Shown here: positions 26,198 to 34,438 of the stretch, piece by piece
Layout of the letters: each line of letters opens with the position of its first letter
How positions within the stretch are numbered: the stretch's first letter is position 1
NCBI GenBank assembly: GCA_963755635.1
Contig: CAVWKS010000036.1
Location: 62,001-126,000 of the forward strand
Direction of reading: 5' to 3'
DNA from: AC-32 sp963755635
GTDB taxonomy: Bacteria > Actinomycetota > Thermoleophilia > Gaiellales > Gaiellaceae
Length of the DNA stretch: 64,000 nt
The notes under the pieces: generated by a model
Told to the model about the DNA's origin: nothing
The model's input: only the letters and a program-made list of their open reading frames with translations
Databases searched by the model: none
Translations under genes and position numbers: made by a program

Positions 26198-26965
26198 CGG
26201 CCTCTACTCCTAGCGCCCGGCGAAGGCGAGACGACCACGGACCGGCCCGAGCGGACGCTCAGGATCCTCGCCGAGCTCGAGCCGCTGATCGTCACCTGGT
26301 TCCGCTACGAGCCGGGCGAAAAGGGCCCCGACCCGCACGTCCACCACCACCACACGGATGCCTTCTACGTGCTCGAGGGCGAGATCGAGCTCGCGCTCGG
26401 CCCCGAGCGGCAGCCGATGCGCGCGACCCCGGGCGACTTCGCGGCTGCGCCTCCCGATGTCGTCCACACCTTCCGCAACGCGAGCGATGCGTCCGCGATC
26501 TTCCTCAACATCCACGCGCCCTCGTCGGGCTTCGGCGACGTCCTGCGCGGCCGCGGGGAGAGCGGCTTCGACCAGCACGACCCGCCGCCTGACGGAGGTC
26601 GCCCGTTCGCGGACGCCGTGTTCACCCGCCCCGGCGACGCGGAGACGCTCGAGCACGACGCGAGCACGCACCGGATCCTCTGCGACCTCCCGCAGCTGAC
26701 CGCGATCGACATGACCTTCCGCCCGGAGTTCGAAGGCGTCGACGCCCATACCCACGACGATCACGCCGACTGCTTCTACGTCCTGGAGGGGCAGGTCGAG
26801 TTCCTCGTCGGAGACGAGCCGCGCCTCGCCGGTCCGGGAACCTTCGTCGCGGCTCCGCCTCACGCCGTGCACGGGTTCCGCGTGGCCGGAGGCAAGCCGA
26901 TCCGGTTCCTCAACCTGCACGCTCCGCCCGGCGGGTTCGTCGACCGCTTGCGCGCGAACGACTGA
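26180..26965 (+). CDS. Bicupin-domain protein
   Basis: A 261-residue protein made of two cupin barrels. Each has a metal-binding motif and the YVLEGxxE core: HVHHHHTDAFYVLEGEIEL in the first half, and THDDHADCFYVLEGQVEF in the second. Cupins of this type can be dioxygenases, isomerases or sugar/hormone-binding proteins, so the reaction cannot be named. The 5' end overlaps the divergent dnaE2 start by 18 bp; the 3' end nearly meets the DUF6504 gene. Despite lying between imuB and dnaE2 it is on the other strand and probably unrelated to mutagenesis. Confidence 0.8.
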   Translation: MQLDEHRPLLLAPGEGETTTDRPERTLRILAELEPLIVTWFRYEPGEKGPDPHVHHHHTDAFYVLEGEIELALGPERQPMRATPGDFAAAPPDVVHTFRNASDASAIFLNIHAPSSGFGDVLRGRGESGFDQHDPPPDGGRPFADAVFTRPGDAETLEHDASTHRILCDLPQLTAIDMTFRPEFEGVDAHTHDDHADCFYVLEGQVEFLVGDEPRLAGPGTFVAAPPHAVHGFRVAGGKPIRFLNLHAPPGGFVDRLRAND

Positions 26966-26970
26966 GCGAG

Positions 26971-27249
26971 TCAACTCCCGCGCTGGCTGAACCAGCGGCC
27001 CACCTCCTCGTCGTGGAAGACGACCGCGTGCTCCCCGCCTGCCAGCACGACGTCGAAGTAGCGGCGGCTGACCGGCTCCTCCGTCCACCAGCGGTCGACC
27101 ACGCGCCACTCCTCGCGCACGAGCGCGACCTGCGAGCGGTTGACCGTTCGCGGCGAGCCGTCGACATGCGCCTCGACGAGCGCCGGCCGAGGCTGGTTCA
27201 GTCGTCGCGCGGAACCAGTAGTGCTCGGTGTTCGGGCAGACGCGACCAC
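26971..27249 (-). CDS. DUF6504-like small protein of the ImuB/DnaE2 mutasome
   Basis: A 92-residue protein whose core (VREEWRVVDRWWTEEPVSRRYFDVVL) matches the small proteins that follow imuB in actinobacteria. The role is unknown but it is regularly co-encoded with the translesion polymerase set. The start is uncertain: GTG 27249 overlaps the imuB 3' end by 52 bp, and the first 30 residues may not be translated. It should share the LexA-controlled transcript of imuB. Confidence 0.7.
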   Translation of the reverse strand: MVASARTPSTTGSARRLNQPRPALVEAHVDGSPRTVNRSQVALVREEWRVVDRWWTEEPVSRRYFDVVLAGGEHAVVFHDEEVGRWFSQRGS

Positions 27250-28382
27250 GGCGCGACCTCCACGACGGTGCAGACGGAGCCCGACCCGGTCCCGGCGCTC
27301 ACTTGACGAAGGCCTTCGCGCAGGTGCGCGCGCAGCTCGGCCCCTTCCGGCTGGACGAGCTCGAGCTGGCTCCCGACCGACTCGGCGAGCACCAGCACTT
27401 CCAGCGTCAGGGCGACTACCGGCGCGGGCAGGTCCAGGAGCTTCGGCCCGAGCGCGGTGCGCAGGCGAGCAGGCTCAGCGGTGGCATCGCGCAACGTCAC
27501 GGTTCGCCGCCACGAGCCTCCGCCCACGAGCCGCGCGGACAGCGCGAGCTTGCGCAGGGCCCGCCCGCCGCGCTCCGGTCGAGCGAGCAGCCGGTCGAGC
27601 AGGACGCCGAGCGAGCGGCGCAGCGTCAGCTCGTTGCCGACCGCCTCGGGGAACTCGAGCGTCTCGAACAGCTCCGCGGCAGGCTTCCTGCCGCGAATCC
27701 GCCGGCTCGAGCCCCCTCTCGCCAGGCCCCAGGCGCGCCGGCCGTCCGGCCCCAGACGTTCGGCCACGGCGCCACCTGGCAGCCCGGCAAGCTCACCGAC
27801 CTTCGTGATCCCCAGCTCGCGCAGCTCCTCGCGACGCGCGGCCTCCAGTGGCAGCAGCGTCAGCGGAAGCGGCGCGAGAAACTCTCGCGCGTGCTCGTCG
27901 GAGACGACCAGCACCTGGCCCGAGCGGGCGACGTTGGCCGCCGCCAGCGCCGCGAAACGGCGCTTCGCCGCGCCAACGCGAGCATCCCAGCCCGGCCCGA
28001 CCGCCTTCAGCGCCCGCCTCAGAGCTGGTTCCAGCCCGCCGTAGAGCCGCTCCACCCCGCGCGTCTCGAAGTACACGCAGCCGAGCCCCGCGGCCTCGGC
28101 TGAGAAGCCCGCGTCCTCGAGCCGCCGGACGATCTGCTCCCAGGCTTCCTCGGCAGCAGCTGGATCGGGGTCGACGAGCTGGAGCGACGGGCACATCGCC
28201 AGCGCCTCCCCGAGACGCATTCCGGGCCGCACGCCTGCTGTTTCCGCCGCGGCCGTGACCGGGCCGAGCAGCGCCTCAGAGCCCGGCTCGGGCGCGAGCG
28301 CGGCCGGCTCGAGCTGCAGGCGCGGCCGCTCTCGCAGCGCGGCCCGCAGCTCGAATCCAGGGATGACGATGCACGCGATCAT
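27198..28382 (-). CDS. imuB: ImuB-type Y-family polymerase-like protein
   Basis: Catalytically inactive Y-family relative that tethers DnaE2 to the beta clamp during SOS mutagenesis. The N-terminus MIACIVIPGFELRAAL replaces the acidic metal site of active DinB enzymes. The palm continues with CPSLQLVDPDPAA and GCVYFETRGVERLYGG, followed by the helix-hairpin-helix region LGITKVGELAGLPG and a little-finger domain. The ATG at 28382 is chosen; one at 28394 lies inside a LexA box. No ImuA'/RecA-like partner gene is in the window. Confidence 0.88.
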   Translation of the reverse strand: MIACIVIPGFELRAALRERPRLQLEPAALAPEPGSEALLGPVTAAAETAGVRPGMRLGEALAMCPSLQLVDPDPAAAEEAWEQIVRRLEDAGFSAEAAGLGCVYFETRGVERLYGGLEPALRRALKAVGPGWDARVGAAKRRFAALAAANVARSGQVLVVSDEHAREFLAPLPLTLLPLEAARREELRELGITKVGELAGLPGGAVAERLGPDGRRAWGLARGGSSRRIRGRKPAAELFETLEFPEAVGNELTLRRSLGVLLDRLLARPERGGRALRKLALSARLVGGGSWRRTVTLRDATAEPARLRTALGPKLLDLPAPVVALTLEVLVLAESVGSQLELVQPEGAELRAHLREGLRQVSAGTGSGSVCTVVEVAPWSRLPEHRALLVPRDD

Positions 28383-28384
28383 TT

Positions 28385-28417
28385 GCGAACACATGTTCTA
28401 CACGAACACATGTTCGA
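28385..28417. promoter_or_regulatory. Two tandem LexA (SOS) boxes
   Basis: CGAACACATGTTC occurs twice, at 28386-28398 and 28403-28415, 17 bp apart. It fits the actinobacterial SOS consensus CGAACNNNNGTTCG, box 2 perfectly and box 1 with one mismatch at the end. The boxes sit immediately before the imuB ATG and 107 bp before the L,D-transpeptidase start, so damage-dependent control of imuB-DUF6504 is expected. Control of the divergent gene is possible. Confidence 0.85.
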
Positions 28418-28522
28418 CGTCAAGGGCGAACTGTGGCAGGTGTGTGCACGAAAGCCAGCAAGTAATGGCCCTGTACAACTGGGCTTCCTAGCGCTACCGT
28501 GGTTCGAAACCCCCGCCGCACC

Positions 28523-29224
28523 ATGCGCCGCAGCCATCTTGTCGCTGCCGGCGCCGTCCTTGCGGCAACGGTGTCGGCAGCCGCCGCCGTCGCTCCAGCC
28601 TCGGCAGTGCACAGCAGCGCCAACTCGGGTCCATATGCCCAGGGAACGGAGATCGCGGCACCCCGGGACGCGGCAGTCGCGCTTCGCGCAGAGCCCTGGG
28701 GCCGGATCACGGCCCGAGTCGGCGCACGAACCGCCTTCGGCAGTCCGACCCGGCTTGCAGTCGTCCAGGACCGCGGCGGGTGGGTCGCGGTCGTCTCCGA
28801 CGCGCTCGGCAACGGCGTCCAGGGCTACGCGCGGGCGGCGGACGTTCGGCTCGCACGCAAGCCCTACGTGCTGGAAGTCGATCTCTCCGGCCGGGTCCTG
28901 ATCGTCCACCGCTGGGGGCTCGCCGTACGTCGGGTGCCCGTCGCCATCGGCGCCGCGTCGTCACCAACGCCGATCGGCCGGTTCTCGGTCACCGACGAGC
29001 TCTCCGACTTCTATCCGTCTGTCTACGGCTGCTGCGTGCTGGCGCTCTCGGCGCACCAAACGGACCTGCCGCCGGGCTGGAGTGGCGGCGACCGGGTCGC
29101 GATCCACGGCGGTGGCGGCATCGGCGGCGCGGTCTCGAACGGCTGCCTGCACGCGGGAGAAACCGACCTCCGGTACCTGATGGCGGCGGTGCCGCTGGGC
29201 ACGCTCGTCGTCATCCACCCCTGA
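28523..29224 (+). CDS. Secreted L,D-transpeptidase (YkuD domain)
   Basis: Cross-links peptidoglycan 3-3 or attaches proteins to it, outside the membrane. The 233-residue protein has a signal peptide (AAGAVLAATVSAAAAVAPASA), a small SH3-like region (about 30-105) and the YkuD catalytic domain. The active site is HGGGGIGGAVSNGCLH, with the nucleophile Cys in SNGC. ATG 28523 is used; a TACCGT box at 28495-28500 gives a short leader. The divergent LexA boxes raise the possibility of SOS influence on cell-wall remodelling. Its 3' end overlaps convergent comB by 14 bp. Confidence 0.88.
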   Translation: MRRSHLVAAGAVLAATVSAAAAVAPASAVHSSANSGPYAQGTEIAAPRDAAVALRAEPWGRITARVGARTAFGSPTRLAVVQDRGGWVAVVSDALGNGVQGYARAADVRLARKPYVLEVDLSGRVLIVHRWGLAVRRVPVAIGAASSPTPIGRFSVTDELSDFYPSVYGCCVLALSAHQTDLPPGWSGGDRVAIHGGGGIGGAVSNGCLHAGETDLRYLMAAVPLGTLVVIHP

Positions 29225-29897
29225 CCTCGGCGGCGCGGTCGAGCATCCGCGAGAGCCGCGGTACGATGTCGAGGACGCTCTCCTGCGCGACCCAGGCGAT
29301 GTCCTCTTCCAGGCCGGGCGGTCCGTACGTGCGGGCGTTGATCCCGTCGACCGGGTCCGGGTAGCGCTCCGCGATCGCCTGCGCAGCAACCGCTGCATCC
29401 GACCGCTCCGCGCCGAGCAGCGCGACGATCCGGCCGGCGCAGTACGCGTCGTCGATGGCGAACACATCCTTGTAGCCGGCGCACAAAAGAACCACGTCCT
29501 CCCCACGCTCGCGCACGAGCGCCGCCACCGCATCGAGGTTGAGCAGCGAGCCGAGCACGACTTCCCCGCACCCGGCCGCCGCCGAGACGATCGCGCGCGT
29601 CCCGTTCGTGGTCGAGAGGATCAGCGTCTCGGCCCGCGGCTCCCGGAACTCCCGCGGCGACGCGCCCGCGTCGAAGCCCTCGATCCGCTGCGCCTCGCGC
29701 TCGCCGCCGGTGATCGCCGCGTCGCCGAGCTCCTCCTTCAGCGCCCACGCGTCGTCGATCTCCGCGCAGCAGAGCACCCGCCGATAGCCGGACGAGAGCG
29801 CCTGCACGATCGTCGAGGTGGCCCGCATGACGTCGATCACGACCCCGAGCGGCGCCGACACGGCCTCCGCCGGCGTGAAAGAGACGTGACAGCGCAC
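29211..29897 (-). CDS. comB: 2-phosphosulfolactate phosphatase family protein
   Basis: ComB removes phosphate from 2-phosphosulfolactate, known from archaeal coenzyme M synthesis and from sulfolactate formation in bacteria. The 228-residue protein keeps the family blocks VIDVMRATSTIVQAL (residues 20-34), TTNGTRAI, LLCAGYKDVFAIDDAYCAG and a C-terminal DIAWVAQESVLDIVPRL. No other sulfolactate or coenzyme M gene is in the window, so the substrate in this organism is uncertain. The GTG start is 9 nt from the shared box at 29906-29912. Confidence 0.85.
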   Translation of the reverse strand: MRCHVSFTPAEAVSAPLGVVIDVMRATSTIVQALSSGYRRVLCCAEIDDAWALKEELGDAAITGGEREAQRIEGFDAGASPREFREPRAETLILSTTNGTRAIVSAAAGCGEVVLGSLLNLDAVAALVRERGEDVVLLCAGYKDVFAIDDAYCAGRIVALLGAERSDAAVAAQAIAERYPDPVDGINARTYGPPGLEEDIAWVAQESVLDIVPRLSRMLDRAAEVRGG

Positions 29898-29905
29898 CTC
29901 GGCAC

Positions 29906-29912
29906 TACGCTA
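29906..29912. promoter_or_regulatory. Shared symmetric -10 box TACGCTA for comB and rhomboid
   Basis: The divergent starts are 21 bp apart. The plus strand reads TACGCT, 7 nt before ATG 29919. The minus strand reads TAGCGT, 9 nt before GTG 29897. Both messages would be leaderless or nearly so. Confidence 0.55.
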
Positions 29913-29918
29913 CGGGAG

Positions 29919-30770
29919 ATGTCCGCGCCCATGCGCTGCTACCGCCATCCGGACCGCGAGACCTACGTTTCGTGCTCCGAGTGCGGCCGCCCGATCTGCG
30001 CCGAATGCATGACGCCCGCGCCCGTCGGACAGCGCTGCCCGGAGCATTCGGGCAAGCCGCAAGGCGTCCGCCGCGTGACGAAGGGCGCGCGCCGCGGCGT
30101 CTTCGAGGGCACCGGCGCGCTCGTCACGAAAGCGCTCCTGGCGCTGAACGTGCTCGTCTACATCATCACCGCCGTTCAGGGGAACGGAATCAACTCGCCC
30201 GGCGGGAAGCTCTTTGCCAAGTGGGTGCTCTACGGGCCAGCCGTCGCGAACGGCGACTGGTGGCGCCTCATCACGAGCGCGTTCCTGCACGCGAACCTGC
30301 TCCACATCGCGTTCAACATGTACTTCCTCTGGTTCGTCGGCTCGGCGGTCGAGTCGGCCCTCGGCCGGGGCCGGTTCCTCGCCGTTTACCTGATCTCGGG
30401 GCTCGCAGGCTCAGCCGGCGCGCTCGTCTTCACCCCGACCTCGCCGACCGTCGGCGCCTCGGGTGCGCTCTTCGGCCTGCTCGGCGTCGCGCTCGTGCTC
30501 GAGCGGCAGCGGAACTTCGTGCTCGGCGGATCCGCCGCGGGCCTGATCCTGATCAACCTGATTCTCAGCTTCTCGCTGTCGAACATCTCGGTCGGCGGGC
30601 ACATCGGCGGGCTGATCGGCGGGATCCTCTGCGCGCTCGTGCTCTCGCACTTCGGGCGCGGGCATGCGGCGTACAGCCGGATCGGGCTCTGGGGAGTCGC
30701 CGGGCTCTGCGGGGTCGGCCTGCTCAGCCTCGCCGTCGCGTACCTGAAGGTCCGCGGCTACGCGCAGTAA
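29919..30770 (+). CDS. Rhomboid-family intramembrane protease with N-terminal zinc finger
   Basis: Serine protease that cleaves membrane proteins within the bilayer. The N-terminus is a B-box-like zinc finger (MRCYRHPDRETYVSCSECG then CAECMTPAP and CPEH). Six or more transmembrane helices follow. The rhomboid marks are present: HANLLHIAFNMYFLWF, the catalytic Ser in GASGALFGLLG and the catalytic His in GGHIGGLIGG. At 283 residues it matches actinobacterial rhomboids with cytoplasmic zinc fingers. ATG at 29919 agrees with the -10 box 7 nt upstream. Confidence 0.93.
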   Translation: MSAPMRCYRHPDRETYVSCSECGRPICAECMTPAPVGQRCPEHSGKPQGVRRVTKGARRGVFEGTGALVTKALLALNVLVYIITAVQGNGINSPGGKLFAKWVLYGPAVANGDWWRLITSAFLHANLLHIAFNMYFLWFVGSAVESALGRGRFLAVYLISGLAGSAGALVFTPTSPTVGASGALFGLLGVALVLERQRNFVLGGSAAGLILINLILSFSLSNISVGGHIGGLIGGILCALVLSHFGRGHAAYSRIGLWGVAGLCGVGLLSLAVAYLKVRGYAQ

Positions 30771-30776
30771 CGCTGT

Positions 30777-31238
30777 CTAGCCGAAGCGCTCGATCCCGGT
30801 CGCGTGGTCGAGCTTGTCCTTCCACGCGTGATCGGACCCCGGGCCGCCGTTGAGCCGGTCCGCGTACCCGTCCCAGGCCCAGATCGTGTCGTTGCCGGGA
30901 CCGCCGTAGACGGTGTCGCTGCCCTGGTCGCCCTGCAGCTTGTCGTTGCCGAGCCCGCCGTAGAGGACGTCGTTGCCGTCGCCGCCGTTGAGCGTGTCCT
31001 TGCCGGGGCCGCCCTTGAGGACATCCCTTCCTCCCTGGCCCTCGAGAACGTCGTTGCCGCCGCCGCCGCAGATCACGTCACGGCCCGGCGTGCCGACGAG
31101 GATGTCGGCGGCCGGCGTGCCGGTGATCGTGCAGCCGGTGCCCACGGGCGCCGCGTGCCCCCCGCGCACCGCGAAGAGCGCGACCAGCCCGAACAGCGCT
31201 GCCAAGGTCTTCTTCTTGCTCTCTCGATCTGGGGACAC
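30777..31238 (-). CDS. Small secreted RTX-type calcium-binding repeat protein
   Basis: A 153-residue protein with a signal peptide (LAALFGLVALFAVRGGHA). It is followed by about nine tandem nine-residue repeats of the GGxGxDxLx type (for example GGGGNDVLEGQGGRDVLKGG), which bind Ca2+ as a parallel beta roll. There is no protease, lipase or adhesin domain, so it is only the repeat. In Gram-positive soil bacteria such short proteins are common and of unknown role. Starts at GTG 31238; AAGG lies upstream as a weak ribosome site. Confidence 0.82.
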   Translation of the reverse strand: MSPDRESKKKTLAALFGLVALFAVRGGHAAPVGTGCTITGTPAADILVGTPGRDVICGGGGNDVLEGQGGRDVLKGGPGKDTLNGGDGNDVLYGGLGNDKLQGDQGSDTVYGGPGNDTIWAWDGYADRLNGGPGSDHAWKDKLDHATGIERFG

Positions 31239-31324
31239 GGGGAGCCTTTCGCTACCCCGTAATCATCGGCTCGAGAGTCCGCGGGGTCATCCCCCACAGC
31301 GGTGAATTGCCCTACGTCGGCTGG

Positions 31325-31762
31325 TTAGGCGGGGCGGTTCGTGATGTGGACGTACGTCTTGTCGCTCTGCCCGCATTCTTCGCGCAGCGCGACCTGGCCC
31401 GTCCGCCCTTCGCCCTTCCACGAGACCTCGGAATCGTGGTCCTCGAGCTCGTCGAAGAGGATCTTGTAGCCGGCGGCCTGGAGCTCCTTCTTGTACTCGT
31501 CGTGCGCGTCCTTGACCGAGCCGTTGAAGTAGCCCTCGACGATGTCGGTCGGGCCCTCGCTGCGCTGCTGCGTATACGTCACCTTCTCGGCCTCGATCTG
31601 CGGGAAGCTCGGCGGGAGCTTCAGCTCGCCGGTCAGCTGCGAGCCGGTGCAGGCGGCCTGGACAGCGGTGTCCGCCGCCGGGGACACCTTCTTGCTGCCG
31701 CAGCCGGCGACGAGGAGCCCGGCTCCGAGCAGCACAAGACAGAGAAGAAGTGCCCGCCTCAT
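31325..31762 (-). CDS. Lipoprotein of unknown function
   Basis: A 145-residue exported protein. The signal peptide ends in the lipobox LVAGC (Cys21), so LspA from this window should process it. The mature part contains a PPSFPQIEAEKVTYTQQ block and an alternating hydrophobic/charged sequence with two Cys (CTGS and EECGQS) that could form a disulfide. No family recognised. The ATG lies 9 nt after a TATACT box. Confidence 0.78.
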   Translation of the reverse strand: MRRALLLCLVLLGAGLLVAGCGSKKVSPAADTAVQAACTGSQLTGELKLPPSFPQIEAEKVTYTQQRSEGPTDIVEGYFNGSVKDAHDEYKKELQAAGYKILFDELEDHDSEVSWKGEGRTGQVALREECGQSDKTYVHITNRPA

Positions 31763-31771
31763 CGGCGGCGC

Positions 31772-31777
31772 AGTATA
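31772..31777 (-). promoter_or_regulatory. -10 box TATACT for the lipoprotein gene
   Basis: TATACT on the minus strand ends 9 nt before ATG 31762, in the gap after ppdK. It predicts an independent leaderless transcript. Confidence 0.5.
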
Positions 31778-31783
31778 CGGACC

Positions 31784-34414
31784 TCAACCGCCGGCCGCAA
31801 CCGCCTCGATGCCCGACTCCTTCAGCGCCGCCTGCGCCGCGGCAAGCCGCGCGAGCGGCACCCGGAACGGCGAGCAGCTGACGTAGTCGAGCCCGAGCCC
31901 GTGGCAGAACGCGACCGAGTCCGGCTCGCCGCCATGCTCGCCGCAGATGCCCATCTTCAGGCCCTCCTTCGCGCCGCGGCCGCGCTCGACCGCGATCCGC
32001 ATCAGGTCGCCGACGCCGCTCTGGTCGAGCGTCTCGAACGGGTTGCGCTCGAGCACGCCGTCCTCGAGGTAGCGCGTCAGGAACTTGCCCTCGGCGTCGT
32101 CGCGCGAGAAGCCGAGCGCCGTCTGCGTCAGGTCGTTCGTGCCGAAGGAGAAGAAGTCGGCGTACTCGGCGATCTCGTCCGCCCGGATGCAGGCGCGCGG
32201 GAGCTCGATCATCGTGCCGACGAGGTACTCGACCGTCTCGCTCTCCTCGTTCGCGGTCGCGATCGTGATCGCGCGGAGCCGGTGGAGCTCCTCGGCGAAG
32301 CCGACGAGCGGGTGCATGATCTCGACGAGCGGCGCGTCGCCCGTCCGCTCCTCGACCGCGGCGGCCGCACGGATGATCGCTCGCACCTGCATCTCGTAGA
32401 TCTCCGGCCAGAGCAGGCCCAGGCGGCAGCCGCGCGTGCCGAGCATCGGGTTCGACTCCTGCAGCGCGCGAATTCGCTCGCGCATCCGCTCGTCCTCGGC
32501 CTGGTCGAGCGGCGGCAGGAACTCGTGCAGCGGCGGGTCGAGCAGCCGGATCGTCACCGGCAGGCCCGCCATCGCCTCGAAGATCCCCTCGAAGTCCGAC
32601 TGCTGGTGCGGCAGCAGCTTGTCGAGCGCCACCCGCCGCTCGTCCTCGCCCGACGCCATGATCATCTCGCGCACGACGGGCAGGCGGTCCTCGGCCATGA
32701 ACATGTGCTCGGTGCGGCAGAGGCCGATCCCCTGCGCGCCGAACTCGCGGGCGCGGGCGGCGTCCTCGGGCGTGTCCGCGTTCGCGCGCACCTTCAGGCG
32801 GCGGAGCTCGTCGGCCCAGCCGAGCACGGTCTCGAAGTCCTCGTTGATCTGCGGCGGGACGAGCTCGATCTCGCCGACCATCACCTCGCCCGTGCCGCCG
32901 TCGATCGTGATCGTGTCGCCCTCGGCGAGCTTGTGGCCACCGATCGAGATCTTCCGCTTGTCGAGGTCGATCGTCAGCCCGTCGCAGCCGGCGACGCAGG
33001 GCTTGCCCATCCCGCGCGCGACGACCGCCGCGTGCGAGGTCATGCCGCCGTGCGCGGTCACGATCCCCTGCGCCTGGATCAGGCCGTGGATGTCGTCAGG
33101 CGTCGTCTCCCAGCGGACGAGGATGACGCTCTCGCCCGCGAGCCCGCGCTCCTCGGCGGTGTCGGCGTCGAGCACGATCGCGCCCGACGCGGCGCCCGGC
33201 GAGGCGTTCAGCCCTCGCGCGGCGACGTCACGCTTGGCCTTCGGGTCGATCATCGGGTGCAGCAGCTGGTCGAGCTGGCCGGGATCGATCCGCACGACCG
33301 CCTCCTCGCGGGTGATCAGGTTCTCGTCGACCATCTCCACCGCGGCTTTCAGCGCGGCCGCGGCCGTGCGCTTGGCCGAGCGCGTCTGCAGGAGGTAGAG
33401 CCGGCCGTCCTCGACCGTGAACTCGATGTCCTGCATGTCGCGGTAGTGCTCCTCGAGCCGGCGCATCGTCTCGAGCAGCTCCTCGAACGCCTCTGGCAGT
33501 TGCCCGCGCATCTCCTCCAGCGGCTGGGGCGTACGGATGCCGGCGACGACGTCCTCGCCCTGCGCGTCGGCGAGGAACTCGCCGTAGAGGCCCTGCTCGC
33601 CGGTCGAGGGGTCGCGCGTGAAGGCGACGCCTGTCCCGGACTGGTCGCCCATGTTGCCGAAGACCATCTGGACGACGTTGACCGCGGTGCCGAGGTCGTC
33701 CGGGATCCGGTGGGCGCGCCGGTAGACCTGCGCGCGCGGCGTCTCCCACGAGTCGAAGACAGCCTGGACCGCCCGGCGCAGCTGCTCCTTCGCATCCTGC
33801 GGGAAGGCGTTGCCGGTGTCCTCCTCGTAGATCCGCTTGAAGGTGCCGACGAGCTCCTTCAGGTCGTCGGCGGAGAGGTCGACGTCCTGCTGCGCGTCGC
33901 GCTCTTGCTTCAGGTCGCCCAGGGCGCGCTCGAAGCGCTCGCCGTCGACGCCGTCAACGACCTCGCCGTACATCTGGATCAGCCGCCGGTACGAGTCGTA
34001 CGCGAAGCGCGGGTTGCCGGTCGCCTGCGCGAGGCCCTCGACCGCCTCGTCGTTCAGGCCGAGGTTGAGGATCGTGTCCATCATCCCCGGCATCGAGACC
34101 GCGGCGCCCGAGCGGACGGAGACGAGCAGCGGGTCCTGCGCGTCGCCGAAGCGCTTGCCGGTCTTCTCCTCGAGCGAGCGCAGGTGCTCGGTGATCTCCG
34201 GCTCGAGCCCGTCGGGCAGCGCCTTGCCGTTCCGCATGTAGGCGCGGCACGCGTCGGTGGTCACCGTGAAGCCGGCCGGGACGGGAACCCCGAGCTGCGT
34301 CATCTCGGCCAGGCCCACGCCCTTGCCGCCGAGCAGCTCTCGCCCGCCCTCGGACGGCTCGTCGAAGTCGTAGACGAATCGCCCGTTTCCTCGCATCGCC
34401 TGGAATCTTCCCAT
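31784..34414 (-). CDS. ppdK: Pyruvate, phosphate dikinase
   Basis: Interconverts pyruvate + ATP + Pi and PEP + AMP + PPi, a reversible step in gluconeogenesis or PPi-linked glycolysis. The 876-residue enzyme has the three usual domains. The N-terminal ATP-grasp starts LLGGKGVGLAEMTQLGVPVP. The phosphohistidine domain has TAHGGMTSHAAVVARGMGKP, with the phosphorylated Thr and His side by side. The PEP/pyruvate TIM barrel has FSFGTNDLTQTALGFSRDD and MGICGEHGG. Starts at ATG 34414, 8 nt from a TAAGCA box. Its dedicated regulator is encoded at 36252-37094. Confidence 0.95.
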   Translation of the reverse strand: MGRFQAMRGNGRFVYDFDEPSEGGRELLGGKGVGLAEMTQLGVPVPAGFTVTTDACRAYMRNGKALPDGLEPEITEHLRSLEEKTGKRFGDAQDPLLVSVRSGAAVSMPGMMDTILNLGLNDEAVEGLAQATGNPRFAYDSYRRLIQMYGEVVDGVDGERFERALGDLKQERDAQQDVDLSADDLKELVGTFKRIYEEDTGNAFPQDAKEQLRRAVQAVFDSWETPRAQVYRRAHRIPDDLGTAVNVVQMVFGNMGDQSGTGVAFTRDPSTGEQGLYGEFLADAQGEDVVAGIRTPQPLEEMRGQLPEAFEELLETMRRLEEHYRDMQDIEFTVEDGRLYLLQTRSAKRTAAAALKAAVEMVDENLITREEAVVRIDPGQLDQLLHPMIDPKAKRDVAARGLNASPGAASGAIVLDADTAEERGLAGESVILVRWETTPDDIHGLIQAQGIVTAHGGMTSHAAVVARGMGKPCVAGCDGLTIDLDKRKISIGGHKLAEGDTITIDGGTGEVMVGEIELVPPQINEDFETVLGWADELRRLKVRANADTPEDAARAREFGAQGIGLCRTEHMFMAEDRLPVVREMIMASGEDERRVALDKLLPHQQSDFEGIFEAMAGLPVTIRLLDPPLHEFLPPLDQAEDERMRERIRALQESNPMLGTRGCRLGLLWPEIYEMQVRAIIRAAAAVEERTGDAPLVEIMHPLVGFAEELHRLRAITIATANEESETVEYLVGTMIELPRACIRADEIAEYADFFSFGTNDLTQTALGFSRDDAEGKFLTRYLEDGVLERNPFETLDQSGVGDLMRIAVERGRGAKEGLKMGICGEHGGEPDSVAFCHGLGLDYVSCSPFRVPLARLAAAQAALKESGIEAVAAGG

Positions 34415-34422
34415 GCGGACGC

Positions 34423-34432
34423 TGCTTAGACT
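34423..34432. promoter_or_regulatory. Overlapping divergent -10 boxes of ppdK and the 34439 methyltransferase
   Basis: TGCTTAGACT holds TAGACT on the plus strand (6 nt before ATG 34439) and TAAGCA on the minus strand (8 nt before ATG 34414). They share the central TA. The minus box departs from consensus at its last base. Confidence 0.4.
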
Positions 34433-34438
34433 CGAGAC

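Noticed and set aside
28441..28525. A tRNA-like 3' end (GGTTCGAAACCCCC then CCGCACCA).
   Set aside because: The putative T-stem does not pair and no D or anticodon arm can be drawn; it is the promoter and 5' end of the L,D-transpeptidase gene.
30790..31110. Tandem nucleotide repeats suggesting a CRISPR or satellite.
   Set aside because: They are the codons of RTX nonapeptide repeats in a secreted protein; there are no conserved direct repeats with unique spacers.
31307..34429. A 1,040-codon open frame antisense to ppdK, and similar long frames opposite rpsB, murA, accC and pyrG.
   Set aside because: They mirror real genes in high-GC DNA, have Arg/Val/Leu/Asp-rich sequence without any domain, and lack start signals.
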